A stretch of DNA of 17,070 nucleotides from Oscillospiraceae bacterium (GCA_904501855.1 CAJGCI010000024.1:1-17070); one strand, 5' to 3'; counted from the stretch's first letter, positions 1-7,464 are shown. A program made the numbers and translations. The notes: generated by a model from the letters alone, not told the origin.

Positions 1-1367
1 CATATCCGGACCGGAAACTGCTGTATACGGCCGGTGCGCTGGCTTCGGTCGGGTTCTGCATCAAGAGCGGTATGTGGCCGCTGCACACATGGCTGCCTCC
101 GTCCTACACGATGGCGCCGACGACAGCCACGACTCTGCTTTCCAGTGTGCTCAGCAAGACCGGTGTGTTCGGACTGGCCGTGATCCTTTCTCAGATCTTT
201 GCCGGAGACCGGGCCGTCGGATATGCGGCACTGGCACTGGCGCTGATCACCATGGTGGTAGGTGCCGTCCTTGGGATCTTCAGCACCAACATCAAACGGA
301 CACTGGCATGTTCCTCCATCAGCCAGATCGGCTTTGTTCTTACCGGCCTGGCCACATGCCTGCTGCTGCGTGAGGAAAATGCCTTTGCCGCCCATGGAAT
401 GGTGCTTCATCTGATGAACCATTCGCTGTTCAAGCTGGTCCTGTTCCTGACGGCAGGTGCCGTGATCATGAACATACGGGACGGTGAATACAATGCCATC
501 CGCGGATTCGGGCGGAACAAACCGCTTCTTATCGCTGCCATGCTCATGGGACTGTGGGGCCTTGCAGGTATTCCCGGAGGGAGCGGATACATTTCCAAGA
601 CGCTCCTCCATGAGAGCATCGTGGAGAGCATCCACCTCTTTGAATCCGGCGGCAGTCCCGCGTTCTGGCTTCATGTCACGGAATGGGTATTCCTCATTTC
701 CGGCGGATGCACCTTCGCGTATATGACGACGCTGTTCGTCTGCGTATGCGCGGAACGGAATGAAGATCCCGGAGTCCAGGCGGTGTATGACCGTATGAAA
801 GGGAAGTGGTGCCGTCTTCCTTCTGCCGTGATCATTGGATTGTTCGCACTGGTGATCCCGGTCCTCGGATGTGTTCCGTTCCTCATGGAATCACTGGCAT
901 CCTTCAGTGATCCGTTCTTCTCGGCCGGTACCGCGCACCCCGTACATTACCTGTCGTTTGAGATCCTGAAGGGATCGATGATCTCCATCCTTACGGGTGT
1001 CGTGATCTATCTTGTCTTTGTCCGGAGATTTCTCATCAGAAACGGGGCATATACGAACCGGTGGCCGGCATCCGCGGATCTGGAAAAGAACGTGTACCGT
1101 CCTCTGCTCCTGCAGATCCTTCCGTTTGCCGGATCGCTCTTCGCAAGAACGGTTGCCACACTGCCGGAACTGGTACGCATCGGATTCTGCCGGCTGCTGT
1201 ACAGCAACAACAATAACGGTGTCGTCATCCCCGGGGAGGACGATCACTTCAGTTCCTACCAGACGCAGGAGGAGGCGGACGAATCCTTCAGTACGACGCT
1301 TGGAACCAGCCTTCTTCTGATCAGTATCGGAATGGCGATCATTCTGGTCTTCCTGTTCCTGCAGTGA
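1..1367 (+). CDS. Proton-conducting antiporter-like membrane subunit (NuoL/NuoM/MrpD/HyfB superfamily), 5'-partial
   Basis: The frame is open from base 3, so the true start lies before the window; ATG at 72 is internal. About 454 residues are visible, nearly all hydrophobic helices. Family signatures are clear: KSGMWPLHTWLP, with the Lys of the central proton-channel helix; SSVLSKTGVFG, a second buried Lys; the stretch KRTLACSSISQIG; MNHSLFKLVLFLTAGAV, with conserved His and Lys; and GLAGIPGGSGYISK. Such subunits move H+ or Na+ across the membrane as part of Mrp antiporters, complex I or membrane-bound hydrogenases. The protein ends in a soluble segment of about 70 residues, including an Asn run and an acidic stretch, followed by one last hydrophobic helix. 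Which complex it serves cannot be told, because the upstream genes are outside the window. It appears to be the last gene of its operon, since a strong terminator follows. Family assignment is firm; the exact subunit name is not. Confidence 0.87.
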   Translation, partial: YPDRKLLYTAGALASVGFCIKSGMWPLHTWLPPSYTMAPTTATTLLSSVLSKTGVFGLAVILSQIFAGDRAVGYAALALALITMVVGAVLGIFSTNIKRTLACSSISQIGFVLTGLATCLLLREENAFAAHGMVLHLMNHSLFKLVLFLTAGAVIMNIRDGEYNAIRGFGRNKPLLIAAMLMGLWGLAGIPGGSGYISKTLLHESIVESIHLFESGGSPAFWLHVTEWVFLISGGCTFAYMTTLFVCVCAERNEDPGVQAVYDRMKGKWCRLPSAVIIGLFALVIPVLGCVPFLMESLASFSDPFFSAGTAHPVHYLSFEILKGSMISILTGVVIYLVFVRRFLIRNGAYTNRWPASADLEKNVYRPLLLQILPFAGSLFARTVATLPELVRIGFCRLLYSNNNNGVVIPGEDDHFSSYQTQEEADESFSTTLGTSLLLISIGMAIILVFLFLQ

Positions 1368-1391
1368 GCACCAGACCCGTGAAAGAATAAT

Positions 1392-1431
1392 ACGACCTTT
1401 AAGGAAACGCATTCCTTAAAGGTCGTTTTTT
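1392..1431 (+). terminator. Strong intrinsic terminator after the antiporter gene
   Basis: A perfect 15-bp stem (1392-1406 paired with 1412-1426) with a 5-base loop ACGCA is followed directly by a run of T residues (1426-1431). It sits 25 bases after the antiporter stop codon and insulates the topoisomerase operon from upstream transcription. Confidence 0.93.
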
Positions 1432-1468
1432 CATTTTGTCATAAATTTGAAACGGAAAATTCGGAAAC

Positions 1469-1497
1469 TTGAATTTTTGGGATTTCTTCTATATACT
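1469..1497 (+). promoter_or_regulatory. Sigma-A-type promoter of the topoisomerase operon
   Basis: TTGAAT (1469-1474) and TATACT (1492-1497) are separated by 17 bases, close to the vegetative consensus. Transcription would begin around 1504, giving a leader of about 55 bases before the ATG at 1560. It lies just after a terminator and in front of a closely spaced gene set, as expected for an operon promoter. Predicted from sequence only. Confidence 0.7.
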
Positions 1498-1525
1498 AAA
1501 TAAGCTAAAGTATTATGTAAATTAC

Positions 1526-1541
1526 ACACAATATATTGTGT
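1526..1541. repeat. Perfect 16-bp palindrome in the topoisomerase operon leader
   Basis: ACACAATATATTGTGT is a perfect inverted repeat with no spacer, centred between 1533 and 1534. It lies downstream of the predicted start of transcription and just before the AGAGAGG ribosome binding site (1543-1549) of the topoisomerase B gene. Its size and symmetry fit an operator for a dimeric repressor placed as a roadblock. As RNA it could only form a short A+U-rich hairpin. No regulator can be named. Confidence 0.5.
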
Positions 1542-1559
1542 CAGAGAGGTTTTTGATCT

Positions 1560-3554
1560 ATGGCAGCAAAATCGCCGAAATATGATAATAACAGCATATC
1601 CCAGCTGAAAGGCGCCGACCGTGTCCGCAAGAGACCGGGCGTCATTTTCGGTTCGGACGGACTGGACGGATGTCAGCATTCCGTGTTCGAGATTCTCTCC
1701 AACTCCATCGATGAAGCCAGAGAGGGTCACGGCAATCTGATCACGCTGACACGCTACGAGGATCTTTCCATCGAGTGCGAAGATTTCGGGCGCGGATGTC
1801 CCATGGACTGGAACGAGAATGAGAAACGGTTCAACTGGGAACTGGTGTTCTGTGAACTGTATGCCGGCGGCAAATACCGCAACAATGAGGGCGAGAACTA
1901 CGAATACTCTCTCGGTCTCAACGGACTCGGTTCCTGTGCCACGCAGTATGCTTCGGAATACATGGACGTTACGGTATGGCGTGACGGGAACAAGTATGAA
2001 CTTCATTTCAAGAAGGGCAAGGTCTGCGGGAAAAAGGGCAAGGAGCTGACGGTGGAACCGGCGGACCGCAAAAAGACCGGCACCACCATCCGCTGGCGTC
2101 CGGACCTGGATGTCTTCACGGATATCAATATCCCTCCCGAGTATTTCGAGGATATCATGCGCCGTCAGGCGGTGGTGAACAAGGGCGTGACGTTCCGTTT
2201 CCGCAATCAGGTCAACGGCAAGTTTGAGACCAAGGATTTCCTCTATGAGGAAGGGATCCTGGATTACGTCAAGGAGATCGCCGGGGAACAGACGCTCTCC
2301 GCTCCGACCTTCATCGAATGCGAGCGGAAAGGCCGCGACCGTCAGGACCGTGATGACTATAAGGTGAAGATCTCCGCCGCATTCTGTTTCTCCAATAAAG
2401 TCAGCGTAACGGAGTATTATCATAACTCCTCCTGGCTGGAGCATGGTGGAAGTCCGGAGAAAGCCACCAGAAACGGGTTCGTTTATGCCATCGATGCCTA
2501 TCTGAAAAAGATCGGCAAATATCAGAAGAACGAATCCAAGATCACATTCCAGGATGTCTCAGACTGCCTGGTGCTGGTGACGAACTGTTTCTCCACCCAG
2601 ACATCCTATGAGAACCAGACAAAGAAGGCCATCACCAACAAGTTCATTCAGGAAGCGATGACCGACTTCTTCAAGGAACAGCTGGAAGTCTATTTCATAG
2701 AGAACAAACCGGAAGCGGACCGCATCGCCGAACAGGTGCTGATTAACAAGCGGTCCAGAGAGACGGCGGAGAAGACCCGTCTCGGCATGAAGAAGAAACT
2801 CACCGGATCCATCGACATTGCAAACCGTGTTCAGAAATTCGTGGACTGCCGGAGCAAGGATCCCAACGAACGTGAGATCTATATCGTGGAGGGCGACTCC
2901 GCACTGGGCGCCTGCAAACAGTCCCGCAATGCCGATTTCCAGGGACTGATGCCGGTCCGGGGAAAGATCCTGAACTGTCTGAAGGCAGACTACGTGCGGA
3001 TCTTCAAAAGCGATATCATCACGGATCTGCTGAAAGTTCTGGGATGCGGCGTGGAGGTGAAAGGGAAGACCGCCAAGGATCTTACCGATTTCGACATCAA
3101 CAACCTGCGCTGGAACAAAGTCATCATCTGTACGGATGCCGATGTGGACGGCTACCAGATCCGCACCCTGATCCTGACGATGCTTTACCGGCTGGTGCCT
3201 ACTCTGATCCGGGAAGGATATGTATATATCGCGGAATCTCCTCTGTATGAGATCACTACGAAGGATAAGACCTGGTTTGCGTATACCGATCGGGAAAAGA
3301 ACGATATCGTAGCGGAACTGGACGGAAAGAAATGCTCCATCAACCGCTCCAAAGGTCTCGGTGAAAACGATCCGGAGATGATGTGGCTCACCACCATGAA
3401 TCCCGAGACGAGACGTCTGATCCGTGTCATGCCGGAGGATGTGGACCGCATGAATGAGGTCTTCAATCTCCTCCTCGGAGATAATCTGGAAGGCCGGAAG
3501 CAGCATATCGCGGAAGACGGATACCAGTATCTGGAACTGGCGGACATCTCGTAA
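1560..3554 (+). CDS. Divergent type IIA DNA topoisomerase, ATPase/TOPRIM (B) subunit (ParE/GyrB-like)
   Basis: This 664-residue protein is the ATP-driven subunit of a type II topoisomerase, which passes one DNA duplex through another. Visible motifs, in order: RKRPGV near residue 23; the GHKL ATPase N-box FEILSNSIDEA with catalytic Glu44 and Asn48; EDFGRGCP with Asp75; the ATP-lid region SLGLNGLG (residues 117-124), where most relatives have GGLHGVG; Arg141, in the region bound by coumarins in GyrB; the QTK loop Gln353-Thr354-Lys355; and the TOPRIM domain with VEGDSA (Glu444), PVRGKILN and TDADVDG (Asp526, Asp528). The C-terminal SKGLGENDPE and TTMNPETR blocks are also present. The length matches short ParE/GyrB proteins lacking the E. 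coli GyrB insertion. An AGAGAGG site precedes the ATG by 10 bases. The A-subunit partner lies two genes downstream. All catalytic residues are present, so it should be active. Whether it is topoisomerase IV or an additional paralogue cannot be decided without the rest of the genome, so no symbol is given. Confidence 0.9.
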   Translation: MAAKSPKYDNNSISQLKGADRVRKRPGVIFGSDGLDGCQHSVFEILSNSIDEAREGHGNLITLTRYEDLSIECEDFGRGCPMDWNENEKRFNWELVFCELYAGGKYRNNEGENYEYSLGLNGLGSCATQYASEYMDVTVWRDGNKYELHFKKGKVCGKKGKELTVEPADRKKTGTTIRWRPDLDVFTDINIPPEYFEDIMRRQAVVNKGVTFRFRNQVNGKFETKDFLYEEGILDYVKEIAGEQTLSAPTFIECERKGRDRQDRDDYKVKISAAFCFSNKVSVTEYYHNSSWLEHGGSPEKATRNGFVYAIDAYLKKIGKYQKNESKITFQDVSDCLVLVTNCFSTQTSYENQTKKAITNKFIQEAMTDFFKEQLEVYFIENKPEADRIAEQVLINKRSRETAEKTRLGMKKKLTGSIDIANRVQKFVDCRSKDPNEREIYIVEGDSALGACKQSRNADFQGLMPVRGKILNCLKADYVRIFKSDIITDLLKVLGCGVEVKGKTAKDLTDFDINNLRWNKVIICTDADVDGYQIRTLILTMLYRLVPTLIREGYVYIAESPLYEITTKDKTWFAYTDREKNDIVAELDGKKCSINRSKGLGENDPEMMWLTTMNPETRRLIRVMPEDVDRMNEVFNLLLGDNLEGRKQHIAEDGYQYLELADIS

Positions 3555-3568
3555 GAAGGAGTATAACA

Positions 3569-3853
3569 ATGAAATTTCAGAAAGCGGTATCCACAGCAAG
3601 AACGCTTCTGCTCATCGCGCTGGTGCTCTGCGTGCTGGGGCTGACCATGGGCGGTGCCGACCTGGCAACGATCCGTGCGGTCACCACCGGTCTTGCCATG
3701 CTTCTGGTGATCGTAGCGCTCTATTACATATTCCGTTACTGCAGATGTCCTTACTGCGGAAAACAGATCTTTTTCGGTGTGTCGAAGGCCACCAGCTGCC
3801 CGCACTGCCGCAGAAGTTTTGCGACGGGCAAAAAAGTCAAAAGAAACAGATAA
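3569..3853 (+). CDS. Small two-helix membrane protein with a C-terminal zinc ribbon
   Basis: A 94-residue protein of unknown function. Two hydrophobic helices at about residues 12-28 and 38-55 would form a membrane hairpin. They are followed by a four-Cys ribbon, CPYC (60-63) and CPHC (77-80), and a strongly basic tail (about residues 81-94, GKKVKRNR at the end). A hairpin topology would put both ends on the same side, most simply with the basic ribbon in the cytoplasm. The start is well supported: AAGAAGGAG precedes the ATG, 14 bases after the topoisomerase B stop. The next gene, topoisomerase A, begins 24 bases after this stop, so the small gene is embedded between the two subunits and should be co-expressed. 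Short zinc ribbons of this kind commonly bind nucleic acid or protein, but no function can be assigned from sequence. Confidence 0.82.
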   Translation: MKFQKAVSTARTLLLIALVLCVLGLTMGGADLATIRAVTTGLAMLLVIVALYYIFRYCRCPYCGKQIFFGVSKATSCPHCRRSFATGKKVKRNR

Positions 3854-3877
3854 TCTTAATCGGAAGGTAATTTTTCC

Positions 3878-6121
3878 ATGCCCAGAAAGAAAAAAGAAAC
3901 TGTAAAAAAACCGGAAGTCGACCCCAATGTCCTGGGACTGCGGGCGGAGACGGTGGAACAGCCCATCACGGAAACACTGGAGACCAATTACATGCCCTAT
4001 GCCATGTCGGTCATCGTTTCCCGTGCCATTCCAGAGATCGACGGATTCAAGCCGTCCCACCGGAAACTTCTGTATACCATGTATAAAATGGGACTGCTGC
4101 GCGGTGACAGAACCAAGTCTGCCAACATCGTGGGACAGACCATGAAGCTCAATCCCCACGGTGATCAGGCCATCTACGATACCAGGGTGCGTCTGTCCAA
4201 GGGATACGAAGCACTGCTGACGCCATTCGTGGATTCCAAGGGCAACTTCGGCAAGATGTATTCCCGGGACATGTCCTATGCCGCGCCCCGATACACGGAG
4301 GCGAAGCTGTCTGCGATCAGCGCAGAACTGTTCCGGGATATCGACAGCGATACCGTGGAATTCGTGGATAACTATGACGGCAGTATGAAAGAGCCGGTCC
4401 TGCTGCCAACGACATTTCCCAACGTTCTCGTTTCTGCCAATCTTGGTATTGCCGTCGGTATGGCCAGCCAGATCTGCGGTTTCAATCTCAACGAAGTCTG
4501 TGAAGCGGCCATCGGCCGGATCAAGGATCCGGACTTTGATGTTCTGTCTGTGATGCCTGCTCCGGATTTTCCAAGCGGCGCGGAGATCATCTATGATTAC
4601 ACGGAGATGGAAAACATCTACCGTACCGGTCACGGCAGCTTTAAGGTGCGGGCCCGCTGGAGATATCTGAAAAAGGAAAACATCGTCGAGATCTATGAGA
4701 TCCCGTATACCACCACCACCGAAGCCATCATGGATAAGGTGGCGGAACTGATCAAGGCGGGCAAGGTCCGTGAGATCAACGATATGCGTGATGAGACCGA
4801 TCTGGGCGGTCTGAAACTGGCCATGGATCTCAAGCGCGGAACGGATCCGGAGAAACTGATGCAGAAGCTCTTCAAGATGACACCGCTTCAGGATTCCTTC
4901 CCGTGCAATTTCAATATCCTGATCGCCGGCAACCCCAAGGTCATGGGCGTGTACGAGATCCTGGATGAGTGGACGGCGTGGCGTGTGGACTGTGTCCGGC
5001 GTCGTGTGTATCATGAGCTGAACCAGAAGAAGGACAAACTGCACCTGCTCAAGGGCCTGCAGAAGATCCTTCTCGATATCGATAAAGCCATCGAGATCAT
5101 CCGCAAGACCGAAAAGGAAGCGGATGTCGTTCCCAACTTGATGATGGGATTCGGAATCGACGAGATCCAGGCCGAGTTTGTAGCGGAGATCAAGCTGCGC
5201 AATATCAACCGCGAGTATATTCTCAAGAAGACTTCCGAGACGGAACAGCTGGAGAAAGATATCGCGGAGCTGGAAGATACCGTAAAATCGAAGGCGAAGA
5301 TCAACCGGATCATCGTCAATGAACTGAAAGAGATCAACAAGAAATATGAGATGCCGCGGAAGACCGGAATCGTCTATGCCGATGAGATCGAAGAATTCTC
5401 GGAAGAGGAGTCCGTTCCCAGCTATCATGTCAATGTGTTCGTATCCAAGGAAGGATACATCAAGAAGATCACGGACCTGTCTCTGCGCATGTCCGGAGAA
5501 CACAAATACAAGGAAGGCGACAGCCTTCAGACTCAGTTCGACTGCGATAATACGGAAGAGATCCTGATCTTCACCGACAAGCAGAATCTCTATAAGGCCA
5601 AACTAGCGGATTTCAACGATACCAAAGCATCGACCCTCGGTACGTATATTCCCGCACAGGTGGGGATGGACGAAGACGAACATGTATTTGCAGTCCTTCC
5701 CGCCAAAAAGTACCGCGAAAACCTGATCCTGGTATTTGAAAACGGAAAAGCGGCCCGTTTCAAGATGGATGTCTATGAAACGAAGACCAACCGCAAACGG
5801 CTGATCAATGCCTATTCGGACAAGTCACCGCTGATCAAAGTGCTGGCATTCTCCGATGAAACGGATATCACGCTGTTTTCCGATCACGGCAGGGCACTGG
5901 TGGTTCACACTTCCGTGATCCCCGCCAAGACCAGCCGGTCGACACAGGGCGTGTTCTGCATGAAATTCGGCCGCGGCAAACACATGGTCACGGATGCTGC
6001 ACTGCTGGCAGATACGGACATCAAGAATGTTTCCCGTTACCGTTCCCGCACGATCCCGGCGATGGGTGCTCTGATCAAGGAAGAGGATCGGGGAGAGGAA
6101 CAGATGTCTCTGCTGGACTGA
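3878..6121 (+). CDS. Divergent type IIA DNA topoisomerase, DNA-cleaving (A) subunit (ParC/GyrA-like)
   Basis: This 747-residue protein is the DNA breakage-reunion subunit paired with the B subunit upstream. The N-terminal half carries YAMSVIVSRAIPEIDGFKP, where GyrA has GLKP, then HRKLLY, NPHGDQAIYDT and PRYTEAKL, with the catalytic Tyr139 preceded by Arg138. FVDNYDG and GIAVGMA follow at about 162-195. A coiled-coil arm is visible at about 375-490. The C-terminal part, about 515-700, shows repeated blade-like units such as EEILIFTDKQNLYKAKL and ETDITLFSDHGRAL, consistent with a beta-pinwheel. I see no QRRGGKG-type GyrA box, which points to a decatenating or relaxing, topoisomerase IV-like activity rather than DNA gyrase. 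In the quinolone region the residue matching E. coli GyrA Ser83 is Gln97, and the Asp87 equivalent is Asp101. GGAAGG lies 10 bases before the ATG. The catalytic core is intact. Assignment to type IIA subunit A is certain; the ParC versus third-paralogue question is open. Confidence 0.9.
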   Translation: MPRKKKETVKKPEVDPNVLGLRAETVEQPITETLETNYMPYAMSVIVSRAIPEIDGFKPSHRKLLYTMYKMGLLRGDRTKSANIVGQTMKLNPHGDQAIYDTRVRLSKGYEALLTPFVDSKGNFGKMYSRDMSYAAPRYTEAKLSAISAELFRDIDSDTVEFVDNYDGSMKEPVLLPTTFPNVLVSANLGIAVGMASQICGFNLNEVCEAAIGRIKDPDFDVLSVMPAPDFPSGAEIIYDYTEMENIYRTGHGSFKVRARWRYLKKENIVEIYEIPYTTTTEAIMDKVAELIKAGKVREINDMRDETDLGGLKLAMDLKRGTDPEKLMQKLFKMTPLQDSFPCNFNILIAGNPKVMGVYEILDEWTAWRVDCVRRRVYHELNQKKDKLHLLKGLQKILLDIDKAIEIIRKTEKEADVVPNLMMGFGIDEIQAEFVAEIKLRNINREYILKKTSETEQLEKDIAELEDTVKSKAKINRIIVNELKEINKKYEMPRKTGIVYADEIEEFSEEESVPSYHVNVFVSKEGYIKKITDLSLRMSGEHKYKEGDSLQTQFDCDNTEEILIFTDKQNLYKAKLADFNDTKASTLGTYIPAQVGMDEDEHVFAVLPAKKYRENLILVFENGKAARFKMDVYETKTNRKRLINAYSDKSPLIKVLAFSDETDITLFSDHGRALVVHTSVIPAKTSRSTQGVFCMKFGRGKHMVTDAALLADTDIKNVSRYRSRTIPAMGALIKEEDRGEEQMSLLD

Positions 6122-6152
6122 TACACTGATTATTTGGAGAGGAGGAATGGAG

Positions 6153-7280
6153 ATGCCGACACAGTTCGTACGCCGGGTGACAGCCCTGCTTTCTCTGGTT
6201 CTGGTATTCTCGCTCCTTTCCGGATGCGGTCTTTACGACAAGGAATATTCGGTGGTGGAGCAGTACCCCGTCGCCGTCAATGATTCGGACAGGGATTCCA
6301 GCACCGTTCATAATTATTATGAGATGGAAGCGGCGATTCTGAATCTGGTACACCAGCGGCAGGAACAGGGCTCCATCGTCTTTGAAAACTATGAAGGGGA
6401 CATCAGTTCCGATCTGAAGAACGTCTGCTGGGGACTTCGTACCCGGGACGCATTCTGCGTGTACTGCGTCAGCGGGATCCAGTATGAGATGAACCATATC
6501 GTATCCCATGAAGGTGCGGATCTCTCCATTTCCTATTCCAGAAGTTCGGAGGAGATGGAACATATCAGGACCATCTCCTTTTCCACCGAACTGACCGATT
6601 ATGTGGAACAGGCCATTGATTCCTTCGTGGATCGCCTGGTCGTTCTCATCAAGAACTGTTCTCTGGATGAAGACGGGATCCGGGAACTGGTCGCCTCTGC
6701 CTATGAAGACAATCCCGTGATCGCAATTGCGGCCCCCATGACGCAGGTTAAGATGTATTCCGGCTCCGGGCTGCAGCGCCTGGTGGAGGTGGAGTTCTCT
6801 TACGGGGACGATATCCAGGACCTTCAGAATAAGAAGAAGGAAATGGCGGAGAAGATCGGGGATATCACCGAACAGTCTTCGGACGATTTTACGGAAAAGA
6901 CCCTGCTCAAAGCGGTCAACATGATCACGTCACAGTGCCGGTACCGGGATGAGTATATCGGAAACTCCGTTTATTCCTGCCTCGTGACGAAAGAGGCAAA
7001 CAGTCAGGGTCTTGCACTGACTCTGAAGAGCGTCTGCAATGCCATGGATATCCCATGCGAAACGGTGAACGGTTTCTATAATCAGAAGGAACATTACTGG
7101 AATATCGTTCAGATCGGCAATGATTATTATCATATCGATCTTTCACGGTGCATCCTGCAGGGTACGGAATCCGGTTTCCTTCGAAGCGATGAGGAGATGT
7201 GGAATGAGTACCGCTGGGATACCTCTGCATACTCCAGATGTTCCGGACCGCTGACCTATCAGGACGTAGTAAACAGCTGA
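6153..7280 (+). CDS. Lipoprotein with a transglutaminase-like domain; putative nucleophile Cys replaced by Ser
   Basis: A 375-residue exported protein. The N-terminus has basic residues, a hydrophobic core and the lipobox LLSGC, with lipidated Cys25, so it should be anchored on the outer face of the membrane. Residues about 30-250 show no recognised motif. The C-terminal part resembles the transglutaminase/protease-like core: EANSQGLALTLKSVCNAM, then VNGF, EHYWNIV and YYHIDLSR. In that alignment the catalytic triad positions are Ser284, His314 and Asp329; active family members have Cys at the first. The protein may therefore be inactive as a thiol enzyme, acting as a binder, or may use another mechanism. 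ATG at 6153 is preferred because AGGAGG (6140-6145) is 7 bases upstream; ATG at 6147 is in frame but only 1 base from that site. It begins 31 bases after topoisomerase A and is followed by a terminator, so it looks like the last gene of that operon. Why a surface lipoprotein sits there is unknown. Confidence 0.8.
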   Translation: MPTQFVRRVTALLSLVLVFSLLSGCGLYDKEYSVVEQYPVAVNDSDRDSSTVHNYYEMEAAILNLVHQRQEQGSIVFENYEGDISSDLKNVCWGLRTRDAFCVYCVSGIQYEMNHIVSHEGADLSISYSRSSEEMEHIRTISFSTELTDYVEQAIDSFVDRLVVLIKNCSLDEDGIRELVASAYEDNPVIAIAAPMTQVKMYSGSGLQRLVEVEFSYGDDIQDLQNKKKEMAEKIGDITEQSSDDFTEKTLLKAVNMITSQCRYRDEYIGNSVYSCLVTKEANSQGLALTLKSVCNAMDIPCETVNGFYNQKEHYWNIVQIGNDYYHIDLSRCILQGTESGFLRSDEEMWNEYRWDTSAYSRCSGPLTYQDVVNS

Positions 7281-7284
7281 TGGA

Positions 7285-7325
7285 AAGAGCACACTTTTTT
7301 TACCGGGTGTGCTCTTGACTTTTTA
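7285..7325 (+). terminator. Intrinsic terminator ending the topoisomerase operon
   Basis: A 10-bp perfect stem (7285-7294 with 7307-7316), a 12-base loop and the T-rich tail GACTTTTTATT follow the lipoprotein stop by a few bases. The descending arm and tail also supply the -35 element of the tRNA-Gly promoter. Confidence 0.8.
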
Positions 7326-7342
7326 TTGGAATATGCTACAAT
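7315..7342 (+). promoter_or_regulatory. Promoter of tRNA-Gly, extended -10 type
   Basis: TTGACT (7315-7320) and TACAAT (7337-7342) are 16 bases apart. TGC just before the -10 makes it an extended -10 element. The tRNA begins 12 bases after the -10, so the primary transcript would carry only a very short 5' leader. The -35 lies on the 3' edge of the upstream terminator. Confidence 0.8.
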
Positions 7343-7354
7343 AACATCCGTTGC

Positions 7355-7430
7355 GCGGGCATAGCTCATCTGGTAGAGCGCCACCTTGCCAAGGTGGAGG
7401 TAGCGAGTTCGAGCCTCGTTGCCCGCTCCA
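7355..7430 (+). tRNA. tRNA-Gly, anticodon GCC
   Basis: A complete 76-base cloverleaf. The acceptor arms GCGGGCA and TGCCCGC pair over seven bases. The D stem is GCTC/GAGC. The anticodon stem CCACC/GGTGG encloses the loop TTGCCAA with anticodon GCC at 7388-7390. The T arm contains TTCGAGC. Discriminator T and the CCA end (7428-7430) are encoded. It reads GGC and GGU codons. Confidence 0.96.
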
Positions 7431-7433
7431 AAT

Positions 7434-7464
7434 AAGACCTGCTGTTTTTGGCGGGTCTTTTATT
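7434..7464 (+). terminator. Intrinsic terminator of tRNA-Gly
   Basis: A 9-bp stem with one G-U pair (7434-7442 with 7451-7459), an 8-base loop and the tail TTTTATT begin 3 bases after the tRNA CCA end. It ends about 20 bases before the next start codon. Confidence 0.75.

Noticed and set aside
1496..1523. Possible dif site: TTATGTAAATT resembles the XerD arm
   Set aside because: The XerC half and centre do not match the Bacillota dif consensus, and the site overlaps the predicted promoter. Similar half-matches at 15299-15309 and 15386-15396 also lack a XerC arm.
3185..5503. Very long open frame on the - strand opposite the topoisomerase genes (772 codons)
   Set aside because: It is antisense to two clearly coding genes, has composition biased by the codon use of the opposite strand (many Asp, Ile, His, Leu), and no recognisable domain.
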